The notes under the pieces are model-generated. The model was not told the DNA's origin. It made no database searches and saw only the letters and a list, made by a program, of their open reading frames with translations. A program made the translations under genes and the position numbers. Below, in pieces: positions 15,893 to 24,309 of a stretch of 32,196 nt of DNA. Each line of letters starts with the position of its first letter. The stretch's first letter is position 1. The DNA comes from Paracoccaceae bacterium (GTDB lineage Bacteria; Pseudomonadota; Alphaproteobacteria; Rhodobacterales; Rhodobacteraceae), in NCBI GenBank assembly GCA_002708925.1, contig PAPN01000019.1, positions 1 through 32,196 on the forward strand, written 5' to 3'.

Positions 15893-17054
15893 TCCCGTTC
15901 GTCTTGGCGTGGCGGGGCTTGGGCGTGCTTTCATGCTCATGGTGCCTTCGTTTGATGCCGACACCCGTGTGAAGCTGACGGCTGCCGCCGCCCCAAGGGA
16001 GGAAAGCCGCGACGCATTCGAAAAAGAGTACGGTGGCACAGGGTATGCCACCGTCGAGGAATTGTGCGCAGACCCTGACGTTGAGGCCATTTACATTGCG
16101 ACGCCGCACCAGATGCATGTGGATCATGTGTTAGCTGCGGCGCGCGCGGGCAAACATATCCTTGTCGAAAAGCCGTTGGCCGTTTCGATGGAGGATGCCG
16201 AAGTAATGGTGTCCGCAGCCAAGGAGGCTGGGGTGCATTTGATAGTTGGGCCGAGTCACAGTTTCGACCCGCCGGTTGAATTGGCCACGCAACTTATTTC
16301 CAGCGGAAAGTTCGGTCAGTTGCGCATGATCCAGGCCTTTAACTATACGGACTTCCTCTATCGTCCGCGTCGCCCGGAAGAGCTGCGAACCGAAGAGGGT
16401 GGGGGCGTGCTGTTCAGTCAGGCGATCCACCAGATTGATGTGGTTCGCAGGCTTGCCGGCGGCATGGCCGAAAAAATTTATGCCATGACGGGCGCATGGG
16501 ATCCCAAGCGCCCGACCGAGGGCGCATTCACTGCACTGATGAATTTTGCCGGGGGGTGTGTCGCGAACATGACGTACTCGGGCTATGCGCATTTCGACAG
16601 TGATATCTGGATGAACAATGTCGGAGAGCTTGGACAGCGTAAATCAGAAGGGGCTTACGGTGGAGCAAGGCGTGCTTTGCTGGATCTCAACCCTGATGAC
16701 GAGGTCCGGCTGAAAACTACACGAACATTCGGCAGCGGCACGACGATTGAGGCCGAACATAACGAACATTTCGGTCCGGTGATCGCGCTTTGTGACCGTG
16801 CCGATCTGCGACTGACCCCGGATGGGATAGAAGTGTTCGGTGACACCGAACGCGGCTTTATCGAAGCCAAATTCGGACCGGCACCACGCAGAACCGTTCT
16901 GGATGCGCTGGTGGATGCCGTGCGTCATAACAAGGCCCCCGACCAAACAGGGGAATGGGGGCTGGCAAGCCTGGAGGTTTGCCACGCGATCTTGCAATCC
17001 GCAGAGACCGGACAAGCGGTCGATCTTCAGCGGCAATGTAAAACAAATCACTAG
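15882..17054 (+). CDS. pht4: Gfo/Idh/MocA oxidoreductase, probable phthalate cis-4,5-dihydrodiol dehydrogenase
   Basis: It is expected to oxidise cis-4,5-dihydrodihydroxyphthalate to 4,5-dihydroxyphthalate with NAD+. The N-terminal Rossmann motif GVAGLGRAF (residues 9-17), the EKP motif (96-98) and the catalytic-region QAIHQID (H183, D186) are visible in a protein of 390 residues. Family and neighbours match Pht4/OphB. The start is TTG at 15882, preceded by GGGAGG about 8 bp upstream, and the gene overlaps the reductase by 11 bp, so the two are translationally coupled. The next gene follows 11 bp after its stop. The superfamily has many substrates, so the specific reaction rests on context. 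Confidence 0.88.
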   Translation: MTSDPVRLGVAGLGRAFMLMVPSFDADTRVKLTAAAAPREESRDAFEKEYGGTGYATVEELCADPDVEAIYIATPHQMHVDHVLAAARAGKHILVEKPLAVSMEDAEVMVSAAKEAGVHLIVGPSHSFDPPVELATQLISSGKFGQLRMIQAFNYTDFLYRPRRPEELRTEEGGGVLFSQAIHQIDVVRRLAGGMAEKIYAMTGAWDPKRPTEGAFTALMNFAGGCVANMTYSGYAHFDSDIWMNNVGELGQRKSEGAYGGARRALLDLNPDDEVRLKTTRTFGSGTTIEAEHNEHFGPVIALCDRADLRLTPDGIEVFGDTERGFIEAKFGPAPRRTVLDALVDAVRHNKAPDQTGEWGLASLEVCHAILQSAETGQAVDLQRQCKTNH

Positions 17055-17065
17055 GAGCCGACAGG

Positions 17066-18058
17066 ATGAGCAATCTCAAACTTTCCCTTGCAATGGGTAA
17101 CTATGACCGCACACGGGCAATCGTGGATGGGCGTGTTCAGATCGACGGAGTAGACCCGGTTCCGATGCTGTTGTCGCCGGAAGAAATGTTCTTTCGCGCG
17201 TTCCGCCACGAGGCTTTCGATATCAGCGAGATCTCGCTGTCGTCCTATTCGATTTCGGTTGCCCGAGGGAATCCGCATTATGTGGCAATCCCGGTCTTCC
17301 TGAGCCGTGCGTTCCGTCACACCTCTGTCTATATCCGCACGGACAAAGGGATTAACAAACCAGAAGACCTGAAGGGCAAACGTATCGGTATCGCCGAATA
17401 TCAGCTTTCAGCTAACGTTTGGGTGCGTGGTATCCTGGAAGAGGAATATGGCGTTAAGCCCTCGGATATCATCTGGGTGCGCGGCGGCATGGACACACCC
17501 GGCCGGCCTGAAAAAATCAAGGTTCAGTTGCCCGATGACATTCGTATGGAGGAAGCCCCAGAAGGTAGCACGCTGAACAGCATGCTTGAAGCGGGTGAAA
17601 TTGATGGCTTTATCGGGCCGCGCTGGCCGCGTTGCTTTGCTGAACGTCATCCGCATGTTGGGCGACTGTTCGCAGACAGCATTACAGCGGCGGAATATTA
17701 CTTCGAGAAAACCAAAATCTTCCCGATCATGCACGTACTGGGCGTACGCCGGAGCCTGGCAGAAGAATACCCGTTCTTGCCCGCGGCATTGCTCAAGGCA
17801 TTTACGCAGTCAAAACGGTTGGCCGAAGAGGCCCTTTCGGACACATCTGCCACCAAGGTGACGATGCCCTTCGTGGAGGACAATCTCAACCGTGTCCACG
17901 CGCTGATGGGGGATGACCCTTGGAGCTATGGCGTCAGTGGAAATGCGCATGTGCTCAACAAGTTTTTAGATTACCACGTAAGCCAGGGCTTGTCGCCGCG
18001 CCGTGTGGAGATCGAAGAGCTGTTCCATCCGTCGACCCTGGAAGCCTATAGCCTGTAA
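17066..18058 (+). CDS. pht5: Probable 4,5-dihydroxyphthalate decarboxylase
   Basis: The expected reaction is 4,5-dihydroxyphthalate to protocatechuate and CO2. The 330-residue protein has the substrate-binding-protein-like fold signature of the Pht5/OphC family (LSLAMGNYDRTRAI at the start, then FDISEISLSSYSI, VYIRTDKGI and GKRIGIAEYQ) and no signal peptide, which fits a cytoplasmic enzyme instead of a transport receptor. It sits 11 bp after the dehydrogenase gene with GGAG upstream of its ATG. Together with the oxygenase, reductase and dehydrogenase it completes the 4,5-route from phthalate to protocatechuate. Confidence 0.9.
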   Translation: MSNLKLSLAMGNYDRTRAIVDGRVQIDGVDPVPMLLSPEEMFFRAFRHEAFDISEISLSSYSISVARGNPHYVAIPVFLSRAFRHTSVYIRTDKGINKPEDLKGKRIGIAEYQLSANVWVRGILEEEYGVKPSDIIWVRGGMDTPGRPEKIKVQLPDDIRMEEAPEGSTLNSMLEAGEIDGFIGPRWPRCFAERHPHVGRLFADSITAAEYYFEKTKIFPIMHVLGVRRSLAEEYPFLPAALLKAFTQSKRLAEEALSDTSATKVTMPFVEDNLNRVHALMGDDPWSYGVSGNAHVLNKFLDYHVSQGLSPRRVEIEELFHPSTLEAYSL

Positions 18059-18072
18059 GAGGAATGCCGAGA

Positions 18073-18513
18073 ATGGAAGATTATCAACCTGGCGACATTG
18101 TTGAGATCGAAACAACTGCTGGTTTGGCTTATGTGCAGCTTACGCATACCCATCCCAGCTATCCCCCGGTCGTGAAGTTCTTGAAAGGCCCATTCCAGAA
18201 ACGGCCCGAAGCTGTAACCGTTCTGGCACGCGAGGCCTCGCCCATCGCGATGGTGCCTTTGAGTGGTGTTCTGAAAAAGCTCGGGCTCAAACACGCCCGG
18301 GTGGGTACGGTTGAAATTCCCCGTGCTGAAGGGGAGTTCCCAATTTTCAGAATGCCCATTCGGGATAAGAAGGGCGAGATCATTTACTGGTGGTTCTGGG
18401 ATGGCAAGGGGCTGACATACACGACAGAGCTAATGCAGCAGCAGGAAAAGCTGCCCATGCGTGAAATTATGTCTGCAGAACGCTTCCTGGATCAGCTTGT
18501 CGCGGATGAATAG
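18073..18513 (+). CDS. Unrecognised small protein in the phthalate-type operon
   Basis: About 146 residues, without a signal peptide or membrane segment. The ATG at 18073 is preferred because AGAGGA (18058-18063) lies 9 bp upstream. An ATG at 18064 would leave no room for that site. The N-terminus (YQPGDIVEIETTAGLAYVQL) looks beta-rich and recalls Imm26-like beta-barrel proteins, but this is weak. Later comes an aromatic stretch (IIYWWFWDGKGLTY) and a charged C-terminus. It lies 14 bp after the decarboxylase gene and clearly belongs to the operon. Its function in the pathway is not known, and it could be an accessory or a solute-binding factor. Confidence 0.8.
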   Translation: MEDYQPGDIVEIETTAGLAYVQLTHTHPSYPPVVKFLKGPFQKRPEAVTVLAREASPIAMVPLSGVLKKLGLKHARVGTVEIPRAEGEFPIFRMPIRDKKGEIIYWWFWDGKGLTYTTELMQQQEKLPMREIMSAERFLDQLVADE

Positions 18514-18540
18514 CGCCGCTCTTGTTGCCCGATTAGACCA

Positions 18541-19476
18541 ATGACTGCTGGCTTTGGTGGTCTGATGGCCGCGTTTGGTGCGTTTTGTTATGCGCTTAGC
18601 TCGGTCGCAATTGCCAAAAGCTCTCAATCCGCCCAAGGGCGCGGGAATGATGTTCTGCTGTCAGTGTTGATGACAGGTATCGTTTCCGGTGCCCTTTGGC
18701 TGGTTTGGGGGCCAGAGCTGCTTTCTGTTAGCCAGCCCGTACTGATCGGGGTGGCCTATTTTGTGCTGGCGGGTGTTCTGGGGAATGTGGTTGGCCGCCT
18801 GACGTTGTTTCGGTCGGTGGAGCTGGCTGGCGCGATCGAGACAGGCTTCATCCGGCGTCTGATTCCTGTTTTTGCAGCGATTTTCGCATTTCTCCTGCTT
18901 GGAGAGGTGATTACGACTTCTATTGTGATTGCGTTTATTCTGGTGACAGGTGGCGTGTTGATCATGATGACTCGCAAGTCCGCCAAGGCGGTATCGACCC
19001 TGGTCTCTACGGAACCTTCGCCACAGGACAGGACCAAGGGTCGGGTTTTGGCGCTTGGCTCTGCTGCGGGTTATGGTGGTTCCTTCGTAGCGCGCAAACT
19101 CGCGATGCAGACCTTGCCTGATCCGCTGGCCGGGGTGTTCATTGGTGCGTTGACGGGATTGGTATGGTTCGTTGGGTGGGGGCTTTTTCGATTGCGTGGC
19201 CGGGTAGGGCTTTCATGGAGGTTGCATAAGCCAAGCGGGTGGCAATTGCTGGCTGGTGGTGCGATGACAATCGGACAAGTCGCACTGTTTTTCTCGTTGA
19301 TGTTCACCAGTGTGACCGTCGTTGCCATCATGTCATCTATCGAGATGTTCTTTGCAGCCTGGCTTGCTGGGCATATCTTCAAAACCGAAAGACGGCCTGG
19401 CCCCAGGTTCTACATTGCGGCTGCTCTGGCTGCGACGGGGGTCATCATCCTTGCGATTGCTCCGACGCTTGAGTGA
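18541..19476 (+). CDS. EamA/DMT-family transporter
   Basis: This 311-residue inner-membrane protein has about ten hydrophobic segments in two repeats (from GGLMAAFGAFCYALSSVAIA and from GRVLALGSAAGYGGSFVARK), the two-EamA-domain layout of drug/metabolite exporters. It is the last gene of the reductase operon, 27 bp after the small protein. No strong ribosome-binding site precedes the ATG at 18541, and no other start codon exists in frame after the previous stop. It might export a pathway intermediate or take up a related compound. The substrate cannot be read from the sequence. Confidence 0.88.
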   Translation: MTAGFGGLMAAFGAFCYALSSVAIAKSSQSAQGRGNDVLLSVLMTGIVSGALWLVWGPELLSVSQPVLIGVAYFVLAGVLGNVVGRLTLFRSVELAGAIETGFIRRLIPVFAAIFAFLLLGEVITTSIVIAFILVTGGVLIMMTRKSAKAVSTLVSTEPSPQDRTKGRVLALGSAAGYGGSFVARKLAMQTLPDPLAGVFIGALTGLVWFVGWGLFRLRGRVGLSWRLHKPSGWQLLAGGAMTIGQVALFFSLMFTSVTVVAIMSSIEMFFAAWLAGHIFKTERRPGPRFYIAAALAATGVIILAIAPTLE

Positions 19477-19559
19477 ACGCCGAGGGACGGTCAGCTATGT
19501 GAAAGGTTGCTGATCAGCTTATCCATCGCCGCAAAGAAGACGGTAAGTTCGTCTACGTC

Positions 19560-20463
19560 TGAGCTACCCCCCGAAATTAGGGCACTGACGTAGGCTACGA
19601 TTTGTTTTCTGCTGATCTTCGACGAGAAGGAGATCAGAGATGTCGAAACGGAAGCAGCATTCGCCGGATTTCAAGGCGAAGGTGGCGCTTGAGGCGCTGA
19701 AGGGTGAGCAGACGGTAGCCGAACTGGCGAGCCGGTTCGGGGTTCACCCGACGATGATCCACACATGGAAGAAGGCTTTGCTGGAAGGCGCGTCGGGCGT
19801 GTTCGAGCGCGGTGGCAAGAAGGCCCCTGAGGTCGACGAGGAGTAAATGAAGGAGCTGCATGCGAAGATCGGGGAGCTGGCCGTGGCCAACGATTTTTTG
19901 TCCAGAAAGCTCAAGCCGTGGACCGGCAAGTGAGGCGGAAGATGGTTGAACCCGCCAATCCCGATCTGTCGATCGGCAAGCAGTGCAGGCTGCTGTCGAT
20001 CTCGCGGTCGTCGTTCTACTACACCCCCAAGGGCGAGACGGCGCTAAATCTCGCGCTCATGCGCCAAATTGATGAACAATTCCTTGAGACACCGTTCTTC
20101 GGTGTGCGGCAGATGACCTGGCATCTGCGCAATGAGGGTCATCTGGTGAACGAGAAGCGCATTCGTCGTCTCATGCGGCTGATGGGTCTCATGCCGATTT
20201 ACCAGAAACCCAACACGAGCAAGGCGGCGAAAGGGCGCAAGACCTACCCCTACCTGCTGCGCGGGTTGCGGGTGGACCGGCCTAACCAGGTCTGGGCGGC
20301 GGACATCACCTATCTGCCGATGCGGCGAGGGTTCCTGTATCTCGTCGCCATCATGGATTGGCACACGCGCAAGGTGCTGGCCTGGCGCATCTCGAACACG
20401 CTGGAGGCTGACTTCTGCGTCGAGGCGTTGACCGAAGCGATCCATAAGTTCGGACCACCCGAG
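19560..20463 (+). mobile_element. IS3-family element A, 3'-truncated
   Basis: The left end is probably TGAGCTACCCCCCGAAATTA at 19560. orfA starts at 19640 ([20 protein letters not shown]) but has a TAA at 19844-19846, after which the same frame continues as MKELHAKIGELAVANDFL. In related IS3 elements this region is uninterrupted, so orfA carries a nonsense change. orfB begins at about 19918 (GTG) and contains the integrase core opening (VWAADITYLP, first catalytic Asp). It stops matching the family after HKFGPPE at 20463, just before the expected second Asp (NTDQGSQ). The element is inactive. Confidence 0.85.
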
Positions 20464-20485
20464 AACTGGCACCAATCGTATGACT

Positions 20486-21395
20486 GTCAGAATGCACCAT
20501 GACCTTTCCGTCGGGCTTTCGCCGCCACACGGCCATCAGCAAGGCTTGCAAGGCGAGGTCGGTGGTCATGCACGATTGCGCCGACCAGCCGACCACGCGG
20601 CGCGAAAACAGGTCGATGACGACACACAGATACAGCCAGCCCTCGTGGGTCTTGATGTAGGTGATGTCGGTCACCCAGACCTGATCGGGCGCAGAGGCTT
20701 GGAACCTCTGCTCCAGCCTGTTCTCAGACACGATGGCTGGCTTGCCGCCGTAGCGCCCGGGACGGCGTTTGTAGCCAACCTGTGCGGCGATCCCGGCCAG
20801 AGACGCCAAGCGCGCCACTCGGTTCTCGGATATTTGCTCGCCCTGATCGCGCAGATCGTCCGTCAACTTGCGATAGCCGTAGACCTTGCCGCTGTCGGCC
20901 CAGGCCTGCCAGATCAACTCGGTCTGACGCGCATCCTCCTGTGCACGGTGGCTTAACGGTTCCTTAAGCCATGCGTAGAAGCCGCTGAAATGGACCCGAA
21001 GCACCCTGCACATGGCTCGGATGCCAAACTCCTCGCGATGCGCCCGGATAAAGGCGTACTTCATTGGGACCCTCGCGCGAAGTACACCGTTGCCTTTTTT
21101 AGGATGTCGCGCTCCTCGGTCACCCTGGCCAACTCACGCTTCAGTCGCCGGTTCTCCGCCTCATGATCCACACCCGGCTTCTTTGGGGCGGGATCGCCGA
21201 ACAGCTTCATCCACTTGTACAGAGAATGCGTGCTGACGCCCAAGCGCCGGGAAACCTCCCGGACCGGATACCCCCGCACCGTGATCTGATGCACCGCATC
21301 CCGCTTGAACTCGTCGCTGTAATTGCTTGTCCCCATTTCGGCCTCCTTGCCTCAAAGTTAGGGGGCAAAGCGTCTACAAATCTAGGGGCACCTCA
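20486..21395 (-). mobile_element. IS3-family element B, 3'-truncated, opposite orientation
   Basis: The element is read on the minus strand. Its end TGAGGTGCCCCTAGATTTG (reverse complement) finishes at 21395. orfA (21061-21336, NYSDEFKRDAVHQITVRGYP) encodes the helix-turn-helix protein with a coiled-coil tail. Its stop overlaps the orfB ATG at 21064 (ATGA), the usual IS3 coupling. orfB carries the first catalytic Asp (VWVTDITYIK) and then stops after VMVHSD at 20486, exactly at the second catalytic Asp. The rest of the transposase is absent. It abuts element A tail to tail, leaving 22 unexplained bases (20464-20485). Confidence 0.87.
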
Positions 21396-21501
21396 CACAT
21401 AGTGCCTTGATATCGCCCACCCGCCCCGGAAACCATCGCTCTGATGGACCCGAGACCGGTCATGCACTAACAATCAAACCGGACCACGCACGTGGGGCTG
21501 A
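21396..21501. other. Short unexplained stretch between IS remnants
   Basis: No gene, hairpin or IS similarity was recognised in this 106-bp stretch between IS3 element B and the IS3 fragment C. Confidence 0.5.
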
Positions 21502-21674
21502 TCATGAACTGATCCCACGCTCTCGGCACACAACCGTCTTCGAAATGTCGCTCTCCTGCTTCTTCAGGATCGCGATGATCTGTTCTTCGTTGAACCGTGA
21601 TCGCTTCATTCTTCCGTCTCCTTCGTTGGGACGGATTCTACCTCAAAACGGAGGAGGAAACGGGTCTCAGGTCA
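21502..21674 (-). mobile_element. IS3-family fragment C (5' part of orfA)
   Basis: On the minus strand an ATG at 21609 opens KRSRFNEEQIIAILKKQE, the standard N-terminus of an IS3-family orfA. The similarity ends after CRERGISS, where TGA (21502-21504) follows, so only about 35 codons remain. The upstream side (AGGTAGAATCCGTCCCAACG and GGAGACGGAAG in reverse complement) looks like the IS end, with a probable tip TGACCT ending at 21674. Confidence 0.75.
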
Positions 21675-21719
21675 GACATTCCGTTCCTCGACGAGATTGA
21701 AGCGAACAAGAAAGGGTGA
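21675..21719 (+). pseudogene. Possible 3' stub of a lost gene
   Basis: From the IS3 edge an open frame DIPFLDEIEANKKG ends in TGA (21717-21719), 53 bp before a strong terminator. This looks like the last 14 codons of a gene whose body was replaced by IS elements. The family cannot be identified from so few residues. Confidence 0.4.
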
Positions 21720-21772
21720 TCAAGCATCCTGCACTCCTCATGAAGCGGAATGTAGGGCTTGTATCACCAGGG

Positions 21773-21804
21773 GACTGGGCAGCTTGCTTGCCCAGTCTTT
21801 TCTT
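21773..21804 (+). terminator. Rho-independent terminator
   Basis: GACTGGGC (21773-21780) pairs perfectly with GCCCAGTC (21790-21797) around a 9-base loop, followed by TTTTCTTTG. It is the most typical terminator in the window and probably ended the lost gene represented by the stub at 21675-21719. Confidence 0.85.
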
Positions 21805-21841
21805 TGTCGGGATGCAGGGCGTGTACTGTTCCTCATAAAAT

Positions 21842-21857
21842 CATAGACTTCTAAGAT
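21842..21857 (+). promoter_or_regulatory. TAG-N4-CTA operator and -10 of the usp gene
   Basis: CATAGACTTCTAAG (21842-21855) matches the cluster operator. TAAGAT (21852-21857) starts at operator base 11, as at the other three promoters. The expected -35 position holds TTCCTC, which is weak, so an activator or a weak basal promoter is possible. The usp ATG is 45 bp downstream. Confidence 0.6.
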
Positions 21858-21901
21858 TGTGATTGCTAGTTTGCCTATGAAGTTCGAATTGTGAGGATAA
21901 A

Positions 21902-22726
21902 ATGAGCATCAAGAACATCCTTATTGCACATTCCGGTAGCGCAGGCTTCCCAAGCAGCGTTAAGCACGCGGCAAAAATCGCCGCAAAGCACGATGCATGG
22001 CTGACTTGTGTCTATGGGAACGCATCCTCGTATTTCGAGCATGTTCTTGGTTTGACAGAAGATCTTCTCGACAAGCTTGGCAGTGCAAGAAACGAGAAAA
22101 TTGCAGCAGCACGTGATCTGTTCCAACAGGCGGCTGCCGAGGCAGGCCTTGCAGAGCGGTCCCGCTTTATTATGCCGAATGAGATTGGCAAAATGAACTT
22201 GCCAGAGCTGGCGCGAAATTTCGATTTTGTCGTTACCGGCTATCATTCCAACCTGCCAACAGATGAGTTTCGGGCCGTCAGCCCGGATATGATGTCATTG
22301 CAGAGCGGCCGACCCGTTCTTGTGGTTCCGAATGGATATTCTACGGATCAGCTTGCATCGCATGCACTTGTCGCATGGGACGGAAAGCGTTCTGCGGCCC
22401 GGGCGCTCAACGATGCAATGACGATCCTCGAGGAAAAGCGGCGTCGGGTGACAATACTAAGTGTTGGGTCTAGCTTTCCGAAAATGCCGGAGGGGGCGGA
22501 TATCTTGACGCATCTGAAGCGTCATAATGTCGACGCAGAGCATGTTACCCGTCCAAAAAGCAAGGGCGGTATCGCCGAGGTTATTCAAGAGACGGCCAGA
22601 GAACTGGGCGCAAAGTTAATCGTGATGGGGGCGTACGAACATAGCAAGTTCTCTCAAGACCTTTTTGGTGGTGTCACGCATGAGGTAACGAGGACCAGTA
22701 AAGTTCCGGTTTTTATGTCTCACTAG
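21902..22726 (+). CDS. Two-domain universal stress protein
   Basis: This 274-residue cytoplasmic protein consists of two UspA-like domains. The first opens IKNILIAHSGSAGFPSSVKH and ends near VLVVPNG. The second opens ALVAWDGKRSAARAL and ends with the nucleotide-binding-loop pattern VMGAYEHSKFSQDLFGGVTHEV, a variant of G-2x-G-9x-G(S/T). Such proteins affect survival under stress, often by binding ATP or AMP. It is isolated among IS remnants but carries the same operator as the catabolic operons, so it appears to be a member of the same regulon. The weak SD-like GAGGATAA precedes the ATG. Confidence 0.9.
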   Translation: MSIKNILIAHSGSAGFPSSVKHAAKIAAKHDAWLTCVYGNASSYFEHVLGLTEDLLDKLGSARNEKIAAARDLFQQAAAEAGLAERSRFIMPNEIGKMNLPELARNFDFVVTGYHSNLPTDEFRAVSPDMMSLQSGRPVLVVPNGYSTDQLASHALVAWDGKRSAARALNDAMTILEEKRRRVTILSVGSSFPKMPEGADILTHLKRHNVDAEHVTRPKSKGGIAEVIQETARELGAKLIVMGAYEHSKFSQDLFGGVTHEVTRTSKVPVFMSH

Positions 22727-22987
22727 TACCCTGGCGAGGTATTTTGAGGATTGGTGTCGCTTCCTGCCGGGAATAGTTGTCAAAACTTCGTGGCGGGGCA
22801 TGGCAATATCAATCACCGCCAAAACGGGCTCGGCCTGTGCAATACTGTTACCGGCCATGGTCGGTCTGCCTTGCGGTGTAGTTTGTGCAAAACCACTGTA
22901 GGGACCTGAAACCCGGCTATGATCGCCTACTGCGCAATCTGTGGGCTCCGCAGGCAATCATAGCCTTCAATCAGCGCTGTTCCGAAG
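22727..22987. other. Non-coding stretch between usp and an IS3 fragment
   Basis: No gene was recognised in these 261 bp. Open frames on both strands are short and resemble nothing known to me. It is probably decayed or rearranged DNA. Confidence 0.5.
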
Positions 22988-23150
22988 GTGTTACGGAACG
23001 GAGTTCACCAGCCGGGCCATCCTGAGATGGGCCGACCACAATGCCATTCCCTGCACTACATTGACCCCGGCAAGCCACGACAGAATGCGTTCATCAATTC
23101 ATTCAACGGCAGCCTGCGTGACGAACTTCTGAATGAGGAGTTATTCGACA
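22988..23150 (+). pseudogene. IS3-family orfB internal fragment
   Basis: [19 protein letters not shown] is followed, after a frame change near 23053, by [20 protein letters not shown] and [11 protein letters not shown]. This is the segment around the second and third catalytic acidic residues of an IS3 transposase. It closely resembles the orfB at 23177-24037 but lies in the opposite orientation, and ends exactly where that element begins. Confidence 0.85.
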
Positions 23151-23176
23151 TGACCTGCCCCCCGATGGTCCCTCAT

Positions 23177-24037
23177 TCATAACGAGAGTCTGCGGGTCTG
23201 GTTTTCATAATCTTGGGTTTCGGTTTGGGCAAGCGCGCCGGGCGCGGAGCCCTCAAATTGCTCAAGCGTCCGGCGCGCTTCTGCGGGCGTTTTGTTGCCA
23301 AGCGACGAGTGCGATCTGACATTGTTGTAGTCGTATCGCCAGAGCGCCAGCTTTCGGCGTGCATCGTCCAGGCTGTCAAACATCTCCTCGTTCAAGAGCT
23401 CGTCGCGGAGGCTGCCGTTGAATGAATTGATGAAGGCGTTCTGCTGCGGCTTGCCCGGATCGATGTAATGCCAGTCCACGCCATTGTCGTTCGCCCATTT
23501 CAGGATCGCGCGACTTGTGAACTCCGTCCCGTTGTCACTGACAATGCTGGTGGGCCTGCCATAGATGCGCACCAGGGCATCCAGTTCCCGCGCCACCCGT
23601 GCGCCCGAGATGCTGGTATCGGCCATCAGACACAGGTTCTCGCGGCAGCAATCATCATTCACGGCCAGAATGCGGAACCGACGGGATGTGCCGAACGTGT
23701 CGGACAGGAAGTCGAGCGACCAGCGTTCGCCCGGCCTCAGCGCCTCCGGCATCGGTGTCCGCGAGCCACGGGCCCGTTTGCGGCCACTTCGCCGCCTGAC
23801 GCCCAGCTTCTCATCCGTGTAGAGCCGGTAGAGCTTCTTGTGGTTCACGATCATCCCCTTGCGTTCCAGCATCACGCCGATCCGCCGATAGCCGAACCTG
23901 CGCCGCTTGGCAGCGACGGCCTTCATCTCCTTCCTGATCTCAGGATTGTCGGGCGGGCGTTCGCGCCTGACAGTTTTAGGATCGACACCAACGAGCCTGC
24001 ACGCTCGGCGTTGTGAGATGTCATGATCCCGCATCAC
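23177..24037 (-). CDS. IS3-family transposase OrfB
   Basis: This 286-residue integrase-core transposase appears full length. The first Asp is in [11 protein letters not shown], the second in IVSDNGTEF and the Glu in [12 protein letters not shown], so the DDE triad is present. The HTH-like N-terminus is [20 protein letters not shown]. In intact elements OrfB is made as an OrfAB fusion by a -1 frameshift. Here orfA has lost its start, so expression would depend on a promoter coming from the IS6 side. Confidence 0.9.
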   Translation of the reverse strand: MMRDHDISQRRACRLVGVDPKTVRRERPPDNPEIRKEMKAVAAKRRRFGYRRIGVMLERKGMIVNHKKLYRLYTDEKLGVRRRSGRKRARGSRTPMPEALRPGERWSLDFLSDTFGTSRRFRILAVNDDCCRENLCLMADTSISGARVARELDALVRIYGRPTSIVSDNGTEFTSRAILKWANDNGVDWHYIDPGKPQQNAFINSFNGSLRDELLNEEMFDSLDDARRKLALWRYDYNNVRSHSSLGNKTPAEARRTLEQFEGSAPGALAQTETQDYENQTRRLSL

Positions 24038-24072
24038 CCTGAGCGCCGCACCCCGCCTTTCGGTTGGCGTCG

Positions 24073-24309
24073 TCAGTTCTTTCCCAGCAAGTCCTTCAAC
24101 ACGATATTGTCCAGCATGGCGTCAGCCAGCAGGCGTTTGAGCTTGGCGTTCTCGTCCTCAAGTGTCCGCAGCTTGGCGACGTCGGACACCTCCATGCCGC
24201 CATACTTGGACTTGTATTTGTAGAACGTGCCCTGGCTGAGGCCGTGCTTGCGGCACACCTCCGCCGTCGGCATCCTGGCTTCCTGTTCCTTGATCATCCC
24301 GATGATTTG
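24073..24309 (-). pseudogene. IS3-family OrfA, start lost
   Basis: The frame reads RTQIIGMIKEQEARMPTAEV then CRKHGLSQGTFYKYKSKYGG and ends LLGKN, the helix-turn-helix and leucine-zipper OrfA of this IS group. The natural N-terminus should read like MKR.RHTEAQII. Here the codons upstream of RTQII come from the IS6 end (MPTLGKVCD), so the IS6 junction lies inside the gene. An ATG within IS6 at 24342 could still give a chimeric product. Confidence 0.8.

Larger units (their letters stand above)
23151..24309 (-). mobile_element. IS3-family element D, 5' end cut by IS6
   Basis: The downstream end TGACCTGCCCCCCGATGG begins at 23151. The element carries orfB and orfA on the minus strand. Its orfA start and left end are replaced by the IS6 element, which begins at 24310. 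It is therefore immobile by itself, although orfB is complete. Confidence 0.85.

Noticed and set aside
17066..18058. ABC transporter substrate-binding protein
   Set aside because: The fold resembles one, but there is no signal peptide and no ABC genes, and the sequence fits the 4,5-dihydroxyphthalate decarboxylase family.
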